DNA of 64,000 bases from Blastobasis lacticolella (lineage: Eukaryota > Arthropoda > Insecta > Lepidoptera > Blastobasidae). The notes beneath the pieces were generated by a model that was given only the letters and a program-made list of their open reading frames with translations, ran no database searches and had not been told where the DNA came from. Below are positions 13,901 to 28,900 of this stretch, one piece after another. Numbering within the stretch: position 1 is the stretch's first letter; each line of letters opens with the position of its first letter. A program made the translations under genes and the position numbers. The DNA lies in the NCBI GenBank assembly GCA_905147135.1, contig LR990049.1, positions 12,603,428 to 12,667,427 on the forward strand, read 5' to 3'.

Positions 13901-16900
13901 TTTAGCAATAGTGTCGATAAGGAACGAAATGCAAACGTTGTCCACATTTGGCACTAGGATGGAAGCGTACTCAGGTATGCTGTCATGGGGATACGAATAC
14001 GACTCAACGCTTTCTGACCTGTAGGCAGGCAATATGAAAATATAGGTATGCTTATGTCGCTGAAAAAACGTGTCCATGTAACGACCAATAACAATTTCTC
14101 ACCAATGCTGCCATTGTCCATGCTCATTGACCATGTACTCGAAGGGCATGACTGTGTCCTTCATCTTGCCGCCGGGCCAGTCGAGCTTGGAGGGCAGCTT
14201 CACCATGTACTCCGCCATCTTGTAGCGCGCGTCCAGCTCCAGAACAGTGCCGAGGGACCACATCAAGGCAAAAATGAAAAACCGCTCCATATGACGGTCA
14301 CTGTGTACCTCTGTAAAACAAAATTTTTGATCATAGTTGTAGCGTATACTTATCTACAGATAGAATTATTGCAGTCCTCGGTCCTAGGATAAAATTTTTG
14401 GGACATTCATTTTTAAGGTGCTCCACACTGGTGTTAAGAAGATATCGCCAGACACGTCTTTTCTTATTATATTATACGGGAGCTCGCATATTGGTATCGG
14501 TTCGGTATCAGTATTCATACTATTGAATCTCGAATATTAGATGCGTGATCAAACCATAAAGACGAACGGCCCTAGAATAGTACTTTTCGCCTGATTGAAT
14601 AGATACTATATCCATTTGCAAACCGTAAAACATTGTAGGTACTCCAAGGTTTTGACGTTTTAATTCTTCTATGAATAATTAATTAGAATTTTATATTAAA
14701 ACTCACTTCCACCAGGGACTTCGATCATCATCAAACCCATGATAACATCAACAGTTTGTCTGCAACCAAACAAATTTGGGTATGATTAGGTGGTAGGTAC
14801 GAAATGAAACAGTAAACTAAAGAAAGTTGGACATTCTGACAGCCGATGTTCCAATTTCTTTTCATAAAAGTGATGTGGCTTAGATTTGTATTATTATAGC
14901 GAATAAGTCAAATTATCCAGTCAATGAAAATGAATTGAACCTATTGATTGATTCTAATCAATCACTCATCCTCACAACACACGACTCATTTAGTAACAAC
15001 ACAATTCAATTTTATTTACAGACCAGCAAACCAGCAGAAGTCAGAAAAATAACGAAAAATTTTTTTTTGATGAAGTTAACAACTATTTATGAGGTTTCAT
15101 ATCACCTGATGTAATGAGCCTCTAATAACTTCATTTTAGCCGGTAGTCTTTGCTGTACAAAATCGAGCACATCGCCGTAGACTTTATTGAAAAATGTTTT
15201 ATAGGCGTCGCGTTCTTTCTGAGATCTCGTCTTTAACCAGCCCTGAAACAATATCACAATTTTTATAAGAAGTAATTGTAACAAAACAACACTTACAGAA
15301 CGATCCAAAACCGAACTAACTAAATATCACTTGGAGGATTGCGATAGGCCACCTCGAGATTACTGTCTTCATTGTCTTGACCAATCGGGTCGCAACGAAT
15401 TAGAAAGTTAAGTTCACAGTGACTAGTTGACGCAGGAAATTGAATGAAAAATGAATACCTCGCCTGTTGGACTAAACAGCAAATACTAATCTGGCTGCAA
15501 ATCAAAGGGATATCTATTGACTTTATTTATTTTGATACAATTAAGTTGATTTTTATCCATTAATAAAATGATTAATCCATTAATAATTAATAAATTGTTT
15601 GAATTTTTACTCCACTGTGAAAACACCTTTACTCACTATTTTCTTAACGCGAATGGACTTTAGGAGGGCACACGGTCAGACGGGACATCTGATGAAAAGC
15701 GGCCGCCCTCGTTCAGGACATCAGCAATGCGTGGCCGATCTTTGAGCTTGCGCCGAGCTAAAAGACAGAAATCCACGCGTAGCCACGTGGCTATCGTCTG
15801 TCTTTGGTCATACCTATGCAGCGTACGGAACTAAATCTTATAGCCCGCGTCACGAAAGTAGAGACTTGTCAAATGGCAGTAGAGGGGATTTCGCGCAGGT
15901 AATCGTATACAGGGCAAGTCGAACCACCAAGCCAAGTATCTTCTTATTGGACACTAGTTGTACCAAAGTTAAAAGGAACAATATATTCAAAGCACCTATC
16001 CCGTTTCCACGTACCTCCAACACCGGGGGCCACGTAAGCACAGACGACGACAAGAACACCATGCCCATCCGGCTGACCGTGGCTGGCGAGGCGTTGTCCA
16101 CGTTATCCGGCTCGAACACCAGCTTGCTGTTCTGCGCCATGGTAATGCGGTCGCCGTTGGCCAGGGTCAGGGTCTTGTTGTCATCCAACACGGAGTTGAG
16201 GTTCTCGATCCATACGGCGTCGACTGGGCCGTCTGTGAGAAAGTTTGTAATATGCTCTTTAAGTTTTAGAGCACTTTAGGTGACAGATTTAAAGCTTAGG
16301 GTGTGATTGTGAAATTGGGCATAAGGCGCTGTCCTAATTGGCATCGGTCGTGCGACCATGGTCGTACGACGGGCTCGCTCGATTAATAGGAGACCTCAAA
16401 ACCGCCGTCGCACGACCATGATCGTACGACCATTGCCAATTAGGACTTAGGAACGGCCGGTAGCGACCGGCACGAGGACTGAGACTTAGAGAGTCCGACC
16501 TTTGTCTGGGTCAATACAGTCTGCCCCAAATCAATTTTACATCAATGTGAATTAAAAAATTTAAATAATAATTATTTGTGATTTGTAGAGCGTTCTATGT
16601 GCTCATTAGCTTGCTTTGTTTTTTTGTTTACTGATTGACGAGTACCTAAATTTTTCTGTACGATTCGTGGTTTGTTTACATCGATGGAAAACTGAATTTA
16701 AACATATTTTAGATTCATGTATGCGCCACCACCGCTTTCATGCGGTACTAAGCATTTCCTAATGGAGTACAAGCTGAAAATGGCTCTCAAATATTAGTAC
16801 TTAGAATATCACAAAATTACCTAAGACAATCCACGTGGTATCACTTTTCTTGACCTTCAACGCACGTCTCCAAAGAGTTGAGAAAATCCCATCCGTCCAG

Positions 16901-19900
16901 TCGTTGGTCGCGACATCCAGGCGCCCGAACATTTGTGGAGCCGTGATGGCCTGCATACGTTAAACTTATTTTTTCTCTAGGAGTTTTAACTGTTTTAATG
17001 TTCATGATAGCATAATAGGAGACTTTTCAAAAGCCGGTTAAAAAGAAAAAATAGTAAAATAATTGTACTAGATGGCGTTGACAAGACACATTTCAAATCA
17101 AAACGAGACCGTTAGATGTATAAAAATGTAGGCATTTTGCGCTATCTTCTCAGAAAAGGTACATAAACTTATCTTAACTTAAATATAAGTATCTTTTCAC
17201 GAAAACACCTTTCCGAGTAACTTCGGTTACCAAATTCAATACTTGAGAATCATGTCTAAGCAACGCCTTCGAGTGTAGCACGTCGAAGTACAATTTTTAC
17301 TTTTTATAGTAACTATCTAAAAACTTCCCATTAAATCAAAATACTAGACGCGCTTCCATGTTATGTGTAACATACAGACGAAAACTACGTGCAATCGATT
17401 TCGAGAGACTTCAATGCATCATTTTCATTGTAATAACGAAATCATTTTCCATTTAAATTTTCATAACTCACCTTGGGATTCATCCTCATTTCCCTGTGCG
17501 GTTTCCCAAGCTCTGTGAGCGCCGCCATGAGAGTATGAATGCACTTGGTCTTCCCCGAGCCAGTGGGACCCATCGTCATCAGGCCGTGACGCACCAGCGA
17601 CGTCTCGAACAGTTGGATCACCTTCAGATTCCAGGTCGGGTGGTTCACAAGGCCCGTGCGTTCGGTCACTGTGCTAATGCCACGTTGCATATCCCTGCAG
17701 GTATAATTGTGTAGCTATAAGACCTCGTCGAGCTAATAGACATTGGTATTAGACATTGAATTCTGCAACGAGGTCGATATAGAACTTAACTAGACTTAGT
17801 CAGGAAACGCTTTGAGGACCAATGAGATGTTATAAATCTAGTTTACTAGCAATTCACCGCGGTTTACACCCGTGCAAAGTTCGGATTTCAACATACTACT
17901 ATACCGCGGGAACTTAATTATTTTTCCTGGATAAAAAGCCTATCTCACTCGTAATAGTGTGTCATTTCGGAGTTACACCCAACAAACAAACTCACAAACA
18001 TACAAACATTTTCTAGTATAGAAGACGGAGAAGGGAGTTTCAAGCGAGCAACTATTGAAGGAACATAATCTACAATAACTACGAAAATCGTACCTAACTA
18101 AAGTACTCGTACGTATGTTTCAATATAAAAAGGCAAAAGTAGAACACTATAAATTTAAGTTCTATCCACAGAAATCAAAATTAATTGACAATTATCCACA
18201 AAAATGGAAGAATCTATATTTGTTCAAATTAGTCAATTCATTTAGATTTTTGAGAATAATATCTACTTATCGTTGTCGTGCTATACTTTTGTCATTTTCT
18301 ATTTAACCTGTCACGTCCCGGCGACACAATAGTGGGTCGCGAGAACAATTGATAACAATACATTAGCGTATTAGATTACGGATGTGAGTGGTTAAACGTA
18401 CTAGCTACATTACGAGACCTTACCTTTGTAGAGTTTGCGTTATCTTCATACCGGGGAACAAATCTTCAATCAGAGATATAAACAGAGGTTCATCTTCGTC
18501 CACCAACTTGGAGACGTTCATTTCCCTGTAAAATGTGAAAATATAAATTTTGCAACCTCCTATTTGTATTTTGAGAGTTTTTTTAATTCTTTTATTTATA
18601 TTTATAATTGGACTAATCAGGCATTTGACCGCCACCTCACCTGGTGGTAAGTGACGATGCGGCCGATGATGGAGCATGCCTGTCCAGGAACAGCCTATTT
18701 ACTCTGGCCTTGACAGCTTATAGAAGGTGCCAATAATAAGGAAGACTAACTTCAATACTCTCATCATGATGTTCTCCTCTGTATTGTCGGGGTTGGACCT
18801 TTTCTGGAACCCCATGGTCCTCAACACCGACAAGATGTTCCGTAGACCGAAATCGTAATGGACCTGCTTCGACAATTGTTCTTCGCACAACTTGTACAGC
18901 GTAAAGAATTTGCGAGCTGTAAAGGTATGGATAATACGTAATGCTGTCATTTAAAATAGTATAATTTGTAAAAACACTTATACCCGATCGCACTAAACTT
19001 TAGGCGACACTTCATCAACACAGCCCATAACAGTCCACTGCAGGATTTAAGGCCTCTCCCGGAAAGGGGAGGTCATTGCCATAATCTCCACGCTTGGCAG
19101 GCTGGTTGGAGATCGCAGTTTTATAAATATAAAAGAAAAACTGCTGCCCATTTTCCAGCCTATAGAGACTAAAAGCGGCCACAACATTATGCTGAGGGGG
19201 TGCAGTTGCACTGGAAGCCGCGACACGGAGTTTTAACAATGCCACTGGATATAGTTAACTGTAGGTACATTTATTATTATTACTATGAATTTTAATTTTT
19301 TTTTTCTAAATTTTTTAATTTTATTTTATGTACTTTAATTATCTTGTTTTTTTTGTACCTTATTGTCGTGTCGTGGTATCTACGTGTAATAAATGTCTTC
19401 TTTCTTTCTAGATCTTTTGCCTCGAAAATATTAGTCGCCTTGTAAGAGTGTATGGGGTTGGTGCTATTCTACTCTGCTGGACACCATACGGCTACGCTTA
19501 CTTAAGTTGATTTAAAATATTCCTATCAAGAAACGCACTCCACCAACCCTAATCTTGTGTGAAATCTACACTCGCTAAGTCACTCTTCATTTTAATGACA
19601 CCGATTTTGTGACTCCTAAATGCTTAGGAATACCATATGGCGTCACCTTAAGTTGCCTAAGTGTATTGCAATCGGGGTTTATTATAGACAGATAGGTAAA
19701 TTCTTTATTGCTCACACAGGAATAATTATATAAAAATGTAGAGAAAAACCTTACACATTAAACTCGTCTTATTAAAATTAATTATCACACAAAAATTAGC
19801 ACATTTATATTACAACGTACCCAGCACAATGTTTTCCTTGAAACCACAGCTGGCAAGCTTTACTCGGATAATAATTTGCCTATCAGGAACCATCATAGCT

Positions 19901-22900
19901 ACTGATCTGAATTGTATCTTCAGATTTTCAGGCAATTCTTGCCGACCGGCGTAGCCAGGGTTCATCGTAATTATGAATGCGAATTCGGGGTTTAAGCTGA
20001 CTGTGTCGCCATCGCTAAAAGATGATAAGTAAATACAGACCGGGTAAGGTAAATAATCTTGTAGGTATATCTAATACATATTATAGGAGCGTCGGTGGCC
20101 GAGTGGTCAGCGTATCCGACTCGTAAGCGAGAAGTACCGGGTTCGAATTCGACTGCGGCCATGTACCAACGACTCTTTTTTTAGTTATGTACATTAGTCG
20201 AACACTAACCGATGCTCTTACTATGCGGGAAAGCATAGTGATGAAACCTGCACAGTCAGGCGACTGAATGTGTAACCATTATTCAATCTTATCAGGTTCC
20301 CCTGGTGGCTGGGTCACGGAGGTCAGATGTACCACTGTAATACCTGATCAGCCAAATCTTGGATCATGGGCAAGGTGGACCCCAGGCCCTCTTGCGCGAG
20401 AGCACAACCGGGATATTTACGCCAAGATGATATAAATGCATATTAAGCAATTATTATAATTTAGATCACAAAACGTTCTCTGCGGTATACCAATAACAGA
20501 TCGCTGCTAACTACGACTATTTATCTAATAAGCCTATTTTTTTACATAGTTAGTTACCTGAATATAAAGAATTCTCTTTTTTCTCGCCTTGCGGTGAGAC
20601 AAATGTAAATTTGTTGCGCCGCCACAGACAGTACAGGCAATTCAATTCGGTTAAACTCATCGAAGCATCCCCATGTTCCAGACTGAGCCAAGCCTTTATA
20701 AATTCGGCCCAAACCTAAAATCCATATACATGAGAATAAAATTATGTCACAAATAAAAGCAGCGACTTCTACAATACTTCGGACACGTAGCCAGACGGGA
20801 ACCAGATAACTTGGAAAAACTAATTGAGGCAGGGCACGTGGAAGGAAAAATATGTCGCGGTAGATCACCGCCAGGCTAGCAGGTTCCTCTGGTAGCGGGG
20901 TGAAGACGTCCGAGGGCAATCGCTCCACTGTAATTAACTATCTTCCAAATCCTAGATCATGGTTAAGGCGGAACACAATCGGGACATTAACTTAAGATGA
21001 TTATTTTTCATATTTTCTTCAACTTTATTTTAAACATATACGAGTATAACACTATGTATTTATAAAAATATCACATGAAACACGTCACACTCACACATGC
21101 TATCAAAAATTTAAGGCGAGATCTGATTACCTCTGAAGTCCATCTGGTCTGAGCAGTTGAAGACGATGACCAGCTTCCCCAGCGTGCGGCCCATGTCCTT
21201 GGTGGTCTCGGTCTTGCCGGTGCCGGCGGGCCCGGCGGGCGCGCCGCCCATGTTCATCCCGATGGCCTGCGCCAGCGTGATGTAGCACCGATCCGTCAAC
21301 GGCGTGATTACCAAACGCTCCGTTATGCCCAGGTATTCGTTCTGAAAATGTTGTTTCTCAGTCTACGCTCTATCGTGACTGAGGCTTACCTGCATGCGTA
21401 AGCTGAGGATGAGCCTGCATGATGTGATGCCTGGACATCGAATATGATACTTAACAGGAAGTTTTGTAAAAATTAAGGAAATGTGTTTTCATGACAGAAT
21501 AAATGGAAGACTTACAATGGGAACACTCAAAGGTACGTACGATGAATGTTCAAGAGTAGGTATAGCTCTCGTCACGTAAACTCGGACCCAGATAGTTTTT
21601 TGAAATATGAGATATAAAAAAAAATTGGTAACAGGGGAGAATAATTTATGTAATATTCAGTGGCTATCTAAAAAAGGTAAGTTAAGTCCAGCATTGACAA
21701 GGACAGATCACAGGTCATAAAAATTATACCCAGTAACTCAAGTTGAAGTGTAGTGAATTATGAACATAAATATAAATCGATAATTATCATGCACAATTAC
21801 AATTTTGGTTATTTAAGTGCATGAATTTATTTAAATTTGTGCGCCCTAACCACTGATTACCTGATAAGCGAAATCTACGTCTGTTATGGAAACGACACAA
21901 TCATCTGAGTCATCAAAGTAATAGAATCGTGCTTGCTTCTGCCACTCGAAGTCTCCAAGTGATTTTATTCTCATTCTCACTAGATCATCAAATATGTCCC
22001 TGTATAAAACAGAGTAATAAGTACTCAACATATTCAAAGAAAAATCAACAGATAAAGATACAAATATTTAATAGACACCTTTGGTGGACGTGGATGGTAA
22101 TCATGGTCTCAATTCTGGTCCGGTCTAAAGGATTTAAGTCGTGCACTGTCTGGTCGATGAGACCGTTCAGCAAATCTAAGAACTTCTGATTGGTAAGTCT
22201 CATAATATATTTATCGACCCTCGCCTTTTTCAACGCATATTCAGCATCTGACGTCCATAATATTTGCATACCTAGCAAACCAGCCTAAAACAATACAAAG
22301 TTATTTTCAAAGGTTACTTTCTGACGTTTCACAAATCACAACTACATGGAGTTTCTTCAAGAAAGGGGTGAAAATGTTTTTACGGGGTCGGCAACGCGTG
22401 GGTGATGCCCCTGGTATTGCAAGCGTCCATAGGCAGCGGTGTCTTTTTGCCAGCAGGCAGGCCGTAAGCTTGTTTGCTAGCTAAGTGGCATAAAAAAACA
22501 ACATTTACCGTGCTTAGAGGCTTATTCGTGATGCAGTTCTTATAGGCCCTAAGCAAGAAAGACATTAGGATCGGCGTAGGGTTGCAAGTTTGTCATTATT
22601 TTACAGGTTGCATTAGACATAGACAGCATTGACCGTGTGGTGTCCGGCAGAGTAGAATACCAACCTCTTACACCCATGGGTGTCGTACAAAGCGAATAAT
22701 GTTATCGGGGCAAAAGGTCTCCGTAGTATGGAAAATGGGCAGCCGCATTTTCCATTGTTATATTTAAACATTGCGATCTCTAACCCGCCTACCAAGCGTG
22801 GAGATTATAGCAATAACCTCCCCTTTATGAAAATAATGATCATCTTGGCGTCAATATCCGGGACATTCATGTTAATAGAAAAAAAATCCCATTCCAGTAC

Positions 22901-25900
22901 TGAATTCCCTTTCTGATGGTATTCATAATTTATTTACCTGTCCGGGAAAGTTCCAAAACCCGCTCAAAAACTCGAAATCAGGTTCACCAGCCAAAGTCTG
23001 CGCAATATTAGCGATCATATTCCTCACAGTATCCTTCATTGTATCTAATAATACATTGAGCCAGATCTGCAAAAAATCATCATTAGGGTAATTCCACGTA
23101 AAAGTCTACCATAAATGAAAAAAATTAAAATATTGTTTTTCATTGTGAAAATAGTATAGGTTAATGGTAACAGTTTAGTATTTTAAGTTGTCACACTGGC
23201 AACGAAATTAAATATTTAGATTTTAACAGAAACAGTGATTAACCAAGGTACCAGTGATTACCAAAAGGTCAAGCTCGCTTCTAAAAAGCTGGGTGTGCTT
23301 AACAGATCAAAGCAATACTTCACGCCGGGGCAGCTGCTTCTCCTTTACAAGGCTCAAGTCAGACACCATCTGGAGTATTGCTCTCATTTATGGGCTCCCG
23401 CCCATAGATGAGAGCATTGTCGATGATACTATGCTCACAAGTGGTATTGAGCCGCTGAGTCAGCGGAGAGATTTCGCCTCCCTTTGTGTATTCTACCGCT
23501 TGTACAACGGTGTTTGTTCTGAAGAACTGTTTGACATTATGCCTACAGCTACATTGTTTCATCGCACCGCTCGCAATCGACAGGGAGTTCATCCTCACAC
23601 CTTGGAGCTAAATTGGTCGCGAACTGTGCGGTTCCAAAGGAACTTTCTCCCACGCACACTAAGGTTGTGGAATGAACTACCTGGAGAGGTTTTCCCTGGT
23701 GAGTACAACATGGAGTTCTTCAAGATTAGGATTAAAAGGTTTTTACGGGGTCGGCTAAGCGTGGGTGATGCCCCTGGTATTGCCAACGTCCATAGACTGC
23801 GGTGACTGCTTACCATCAGGCAGACCGCAAGCTTGTTTGCCACCTTAGTGGTATTAAAAAAAAACCAACACTTACACAGCCACGATAACTGCGTACCTAC
23901 CATCATACAAGCCGTACGCTTGTTGGTTGATTTACCAGACGATGTCATTAAAAGTATTTATTCCGTAGACCATCGATGGGTGCTATTAAATTAAATATTG
24001 ATATTATTGTAAATTTTTGCCAGTTCTATTACTGATTTTCAGCTATTTCTTTCTACGATAAAGTCAACAGAAGCTCTTGTTTCCTGTCTAACGCCTATTT
24101 TAAGTATGGTTCGTTGATTATTTTGAGAGTATCTCTATCCCGTGAAAGCGTTTATGCACACAGTGTACATGCTCCGCATGATATTCTACATGTATGAGAT
24201 TAGGTACATCCCTGTCAACGAAAAGTCGAAAACCTAATATTAAAATTACCTCCACTCCGCCCATACACGCGACAGGTCTGTCCAGCGGAATATCCTCGCC
24301 ATTGTCTGAATTCATTTCGAATATCCTCTCTTTGTCATCGAACTTCACGGTGTACATCGCATCGAATAAGCTTGGTAAATGAGGCTGTAAACGGCAAAAA
24401 CAAACGAAATAGAATAAATCATCATACGTATCGGTGGTCGGTGGTATGGTGATATAAATGTACTTGGTGAGTAACCACGAAAACTCTTATGTCCTTAACT
24501 CATAAGGTGGTCTCTAACACCGTAAGATAATATTGTATGTTGTATGTGTCTAGTCAGACGAGACCGTCGTAGACCAGAATATGGTTAGCAGCATTGCCTG
24601 GTATATAAGTTTCTGGGCTGCTATCATCGACCTACTTCCCAAAGATACAGATCATAGCAACTGGCTGTTAATGGTGATGAGGAAGGGATCATTCAAGACG
24701 ATTTGACCTACTTGGATCGAATGTGGATCTGAAGCCTGTCCAAGAATTTCTAGCAACACCGGGTCCGATACGAAGAAGAATCTCGGGAAGATGAGCCGCT
24801 TCGTCTCCAGGTATCCAGTAAGGGACTTTTGGCAGGCCTCTAGCTGGTCGAAGAGATGCGGAAGCAGATTCTTCAAAGAGTCATCGCTGGTGCACACCTC
24901 CACGCAGTTGACAATGTCTCGCGCGCGGTACATAATCTTTACATAGGTTTTGTCTATTGTCTGGAAGCATATTAGATATGGATAAGAATCAACGGCAAGT
25001 AAGTGACAACAAGTGTCTTGTTATCAAATATTTACACTTTTTGTTATATTAAATATTACATGAAAAATATTAAACACTAACAGCGAATCGCTTGGCTTCT
25101 TGCGGCAGCTGCTTGGCGATGTCACCGCCCACGAAGACGGCCTCCAGGTACATCCACAGGTTCTGCACTAGCAGCCACTTCTCGAGGATCTCGCTGGTGC
25201 TCACCAATTTGTTTATCCAGATGAGGATATCTTTTTTGAATGGCGCGTTGTATCTATCCACATATAATAATATTATCAAGCCACAGAAATAAAAAAGAGT
25301 TAAGTAAATAGAAATGCCATACGGGGCACAAACTATCGAGATCGCTTGTCGCTACCTCGGCCTATGCCCAGCAGTGGGCCTCTGATGGCTGATATGATAA
25401 TGATGAGGCGGTGTTCGTGCCCTTGCTTAGGATCTTTAGTACTCCGTGAAGAGACTATGGCACTAGAGGGGCCTAGCCTATTTGCTGCAAGAGCAACATG
25501 CCCTGATTTTAAGGGTATGTTCCGGGTTTCCTACCGCCTACCTTAACCTTATAATAACCGCAATAGTTGAAAACATTATGTAAAATGCCCAAAGTTTTTG
25601 AGATGGACAAGGTATTGGTGATACCCCCTATGTTGATAATGTCCATAGGCAACGGTGACCGGCTTCCATAATGTGGCCTGCTTAGCTGTTTGTCTGTCGA
25701 TTGACATGAAAATATTCACCTGTTAGAAGCCAGCGAGTTCAGCACCATGAGGGAGTCCTCGAGTAGCGTAATGATATCGAGAACGTCTGCCGCCTTAATG
25801 AGCAGTTCGCCGCGGTTCTTGAAATTGGCGAACGTGAGGTCGACCAGCGCCCAGTCCGTCATCACCTGCTTCAGCTTTGCTTCTATATCCTTCTCCTTCA

Positions 25901-28900
25901 CCGCACTAATGCAGATATCCTGTGACCAGTTTACTTAATTTTGTTACAGATGTAACTGTTATCTCAGTAGGTTCTTGCATGTGGAAGGCACTGGCTTAGC
26001 GCTCGGCCCGTTTATTTGGTAAGCAAGTTTTTGGCATATCATATATGGCATATTATTGACATGACCAATTTATTCAGTATTTTTATTGCCAAGGGAGGCA
26101 CATGGTCAGACAGTCCACCCGATGGAAAGTGGCCACAAGAAGAAGAGCGGATGCGGTACCGGCCTTTGAGGTACCTGTAGGCATGTCTTGAAGAACCCCA
26201 TGTTATAGTGCAAAGGAAATACTTCAGGCTCATTCAACAACTTATTGAGGGGTAAAATAACACCTACCCAATTTAACTTACTTACCTCAACCTCTTCTTT
26301 GTATTTCAGGAGCGGCGCTTCCATCACATTTGACAAAGTAAATGCTTCGGATTCGATGTCAAATACGCAGTCTAAAAGAAGAGATAAGTAATTAAGTGAA
26401 AGCTGTTTAGAGCGACTTGATATTGTTAATGGGTTAAACTCTAACGAATGAAAAAATATAAAAATAAATTTACTATGGCAATCGAAACCCTATTAATAAA
26501 GCCAAGCTGTGCTTCACATCGGGAACATCGGTGATCTAATAAGCACACACACCCTCTGGAATGACGTCACAGAATATCCGAAATGCATGTTGTGACGTCA
26601 TTCAAGAGGGGTGGGATCATGCTATTGGAGATCAGCGGTGCCGCTGCAGGTTCAACCGTCAGTGCGCTTAAAAAGAAAGAGTTTAGTCAAGCACGCTACA
26701 AAGTAATAAATAATTATAAAATAAATTAATGTCAACAAATGTCAATATCATTAAATAATAATACAACCGTCAACACAATGTAATTCACAATAATGCTTCG
26801 TGCGCTTAATGTTTGTCAAAATTCAACTGATTTGCTTATTCCATATGTTAGTTTATACATCCAAGCTGATTCGTTTATAACACTTAACTTACTCATTAGA
26901 TCTTCTAGCCGCTTCCAGTGGCGTTCTTTCATGGCTCTATCAGCCATGAGTTCCAGTATCGGACAAGTTTCGTTAAAGTCGTCGATTTTCTTCTTCAAAT
27001 CAATAAATGCCGGCCAGTCTTTCATGACTTTGGGCAACTTACGGCACCTAAATATTAAAAGATATATGATTTATATGCCTGTCATCACAAACGACTGTAT
27101 CTTTACAGACTATGTATAGCGTATATTCACATTACCTGACATCGAAGTCACCCAGCTGATTTATGATCACCTCAATATCGATTTCACTCCACGGAGTTTC
27201 AAAGTAGCCATCTATTGAGTTCATTACGGATAAGTATAGGCCGTACCTGAAAAATTTGACCAAATTCAAATGATATATTGTAATTTAAGACATTTAGGTC
27301 GGAGGAGTTATGGGCTAATACCGTCACAGATTGGACACCCAATTATCGGAAACGACGCCGCGGCAGACCTAAGAAAAGGTGGACAGATAAGTTGCGGGCC
27401 TTCGAAAGTAACTGGCAGACCCAGAATCGGGGGGAAACCTTTGCCCAGAAATGGGATGATATGGGCTATTAAAAAATTTTTAAGATATATACTCTACAGC
27501 TGGAGTAACTGAGACAACGATATGATCTATGCTACTACTCAGTGGATGCATTTCTTAACGAAAAAACAGTTAATTAATATGTGACGGCCTTGACAAGGTC
27601 CAGAGAGAACTATATGACTAGAATAATGTCACCTAAATGTTAGTTAACAGTTATTATGTTAACATCTTTCTGTTACCTATGGAATGCAATCAATATATTG
27701 AGTATAGTATTGAGATCGTCACCTTAGTGGCTTATCATTTCAGTGGTTCTACTTACAGTCTGTTAAGTAAATTGAACTCTTTCCTCTTCTGACCCAAGAT
27801 GGGATACTCTTTGACTTCCATTCCAAATAGTTTCTCTCCGTTGGCATACATATAGTATCGTCGATCCAACTCTTCAAATCTCGATTGGAACATAATCACC
27901 CTGTAGATATTTAATAGCTATTATATAATCTTATTATTTGTTAACCCTTCTAAAAGGTACATAACTGTTCTCTGTCAATGAAATAACAATAGGAAGATCT
28001 TTTCGTGTTTTTTATCTTTTTCTGTTGAAGGTGGAGGGTTGGTCTGAGGCTGTAAGAATCTAAATCTAACTCGCGTACCATATTTTCGCTTTCTAGGACT
28101 TCGCGAAGTGCCCCAGGCTCTAGAGGTTTTGATAGATCTAGACTATTATTTTTAAGAATTAAGAGAACCCAAAGTATAAAAGGTTGACTGATGAAACTGT
28201 GTGTGTTTTATAAATCTGCTAAATACGTTTTAGTGCTATTTGAGCTGGATAACATTATCCAAGCTTGTGATGGTTTGAAAAAACGATGAAACGAGTCGAG
28301 AAAAGGCAGGGACTTCTAACACCAGAATGTATGAGCGTTTATGACATTATTGTATGGGCGGATTTGTGCCGGAGAGTGTTCAAAATGCATCACTATACAG
28401 ACCTGTCACTAGCCTCGCGTGCCGTGAGTCCCGGTGTCATGGGGCCGAAAGTGTCGTAGTCCTTCTCGAACTTGTTCAGGTCTTTCACGTACGCGTTGAC
28501 ACCCTCAGTCAGTTCCGTCTGAAGCGGCCCTTGCATATCCACAATCTTCTGTTGCACTTGCGCCGACTACCAGAGACGATACACGTTACCCTAGTACGGA
28601 CGCTTTAGGCAAAGTAACTTTTGCGCATGAAAGCGTCGATGTTCTAATGGTTATGGGGCCCGATTCATACCCGAGCTACGGGGTTCAAACCACAGTGCCG
28701 CCACGTACCAATGACTCTTTTCTGAGTTATGTACATTAGTTGAACACTTACCCTAACATCTTACGGTGAGGGAAACATCGTGATGAAACCTGCATACATT
28801 TAGGCGACTGTATGTGTAGCCATGATCCAATCTGGTCAGCTATTAACAGGGTCACGGAGGTCCGATGGCAGTCGCTCCACTGCAACTACCTAATCTGCCA

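Noticed and set aside
20095..20162. Possible tRNA gene
   Set aside because: A and B boxes are present but the acceptor stem does not pair, and the sequence runs straight into the SINE body shared with other copies.
23254..23805. 183-codon plus-strand gene
   Set aside because: LINE reverse-transcriptase C-terminus with a frame break and missing 5' part; related fragments occur at 22380, 26085 and 48390.
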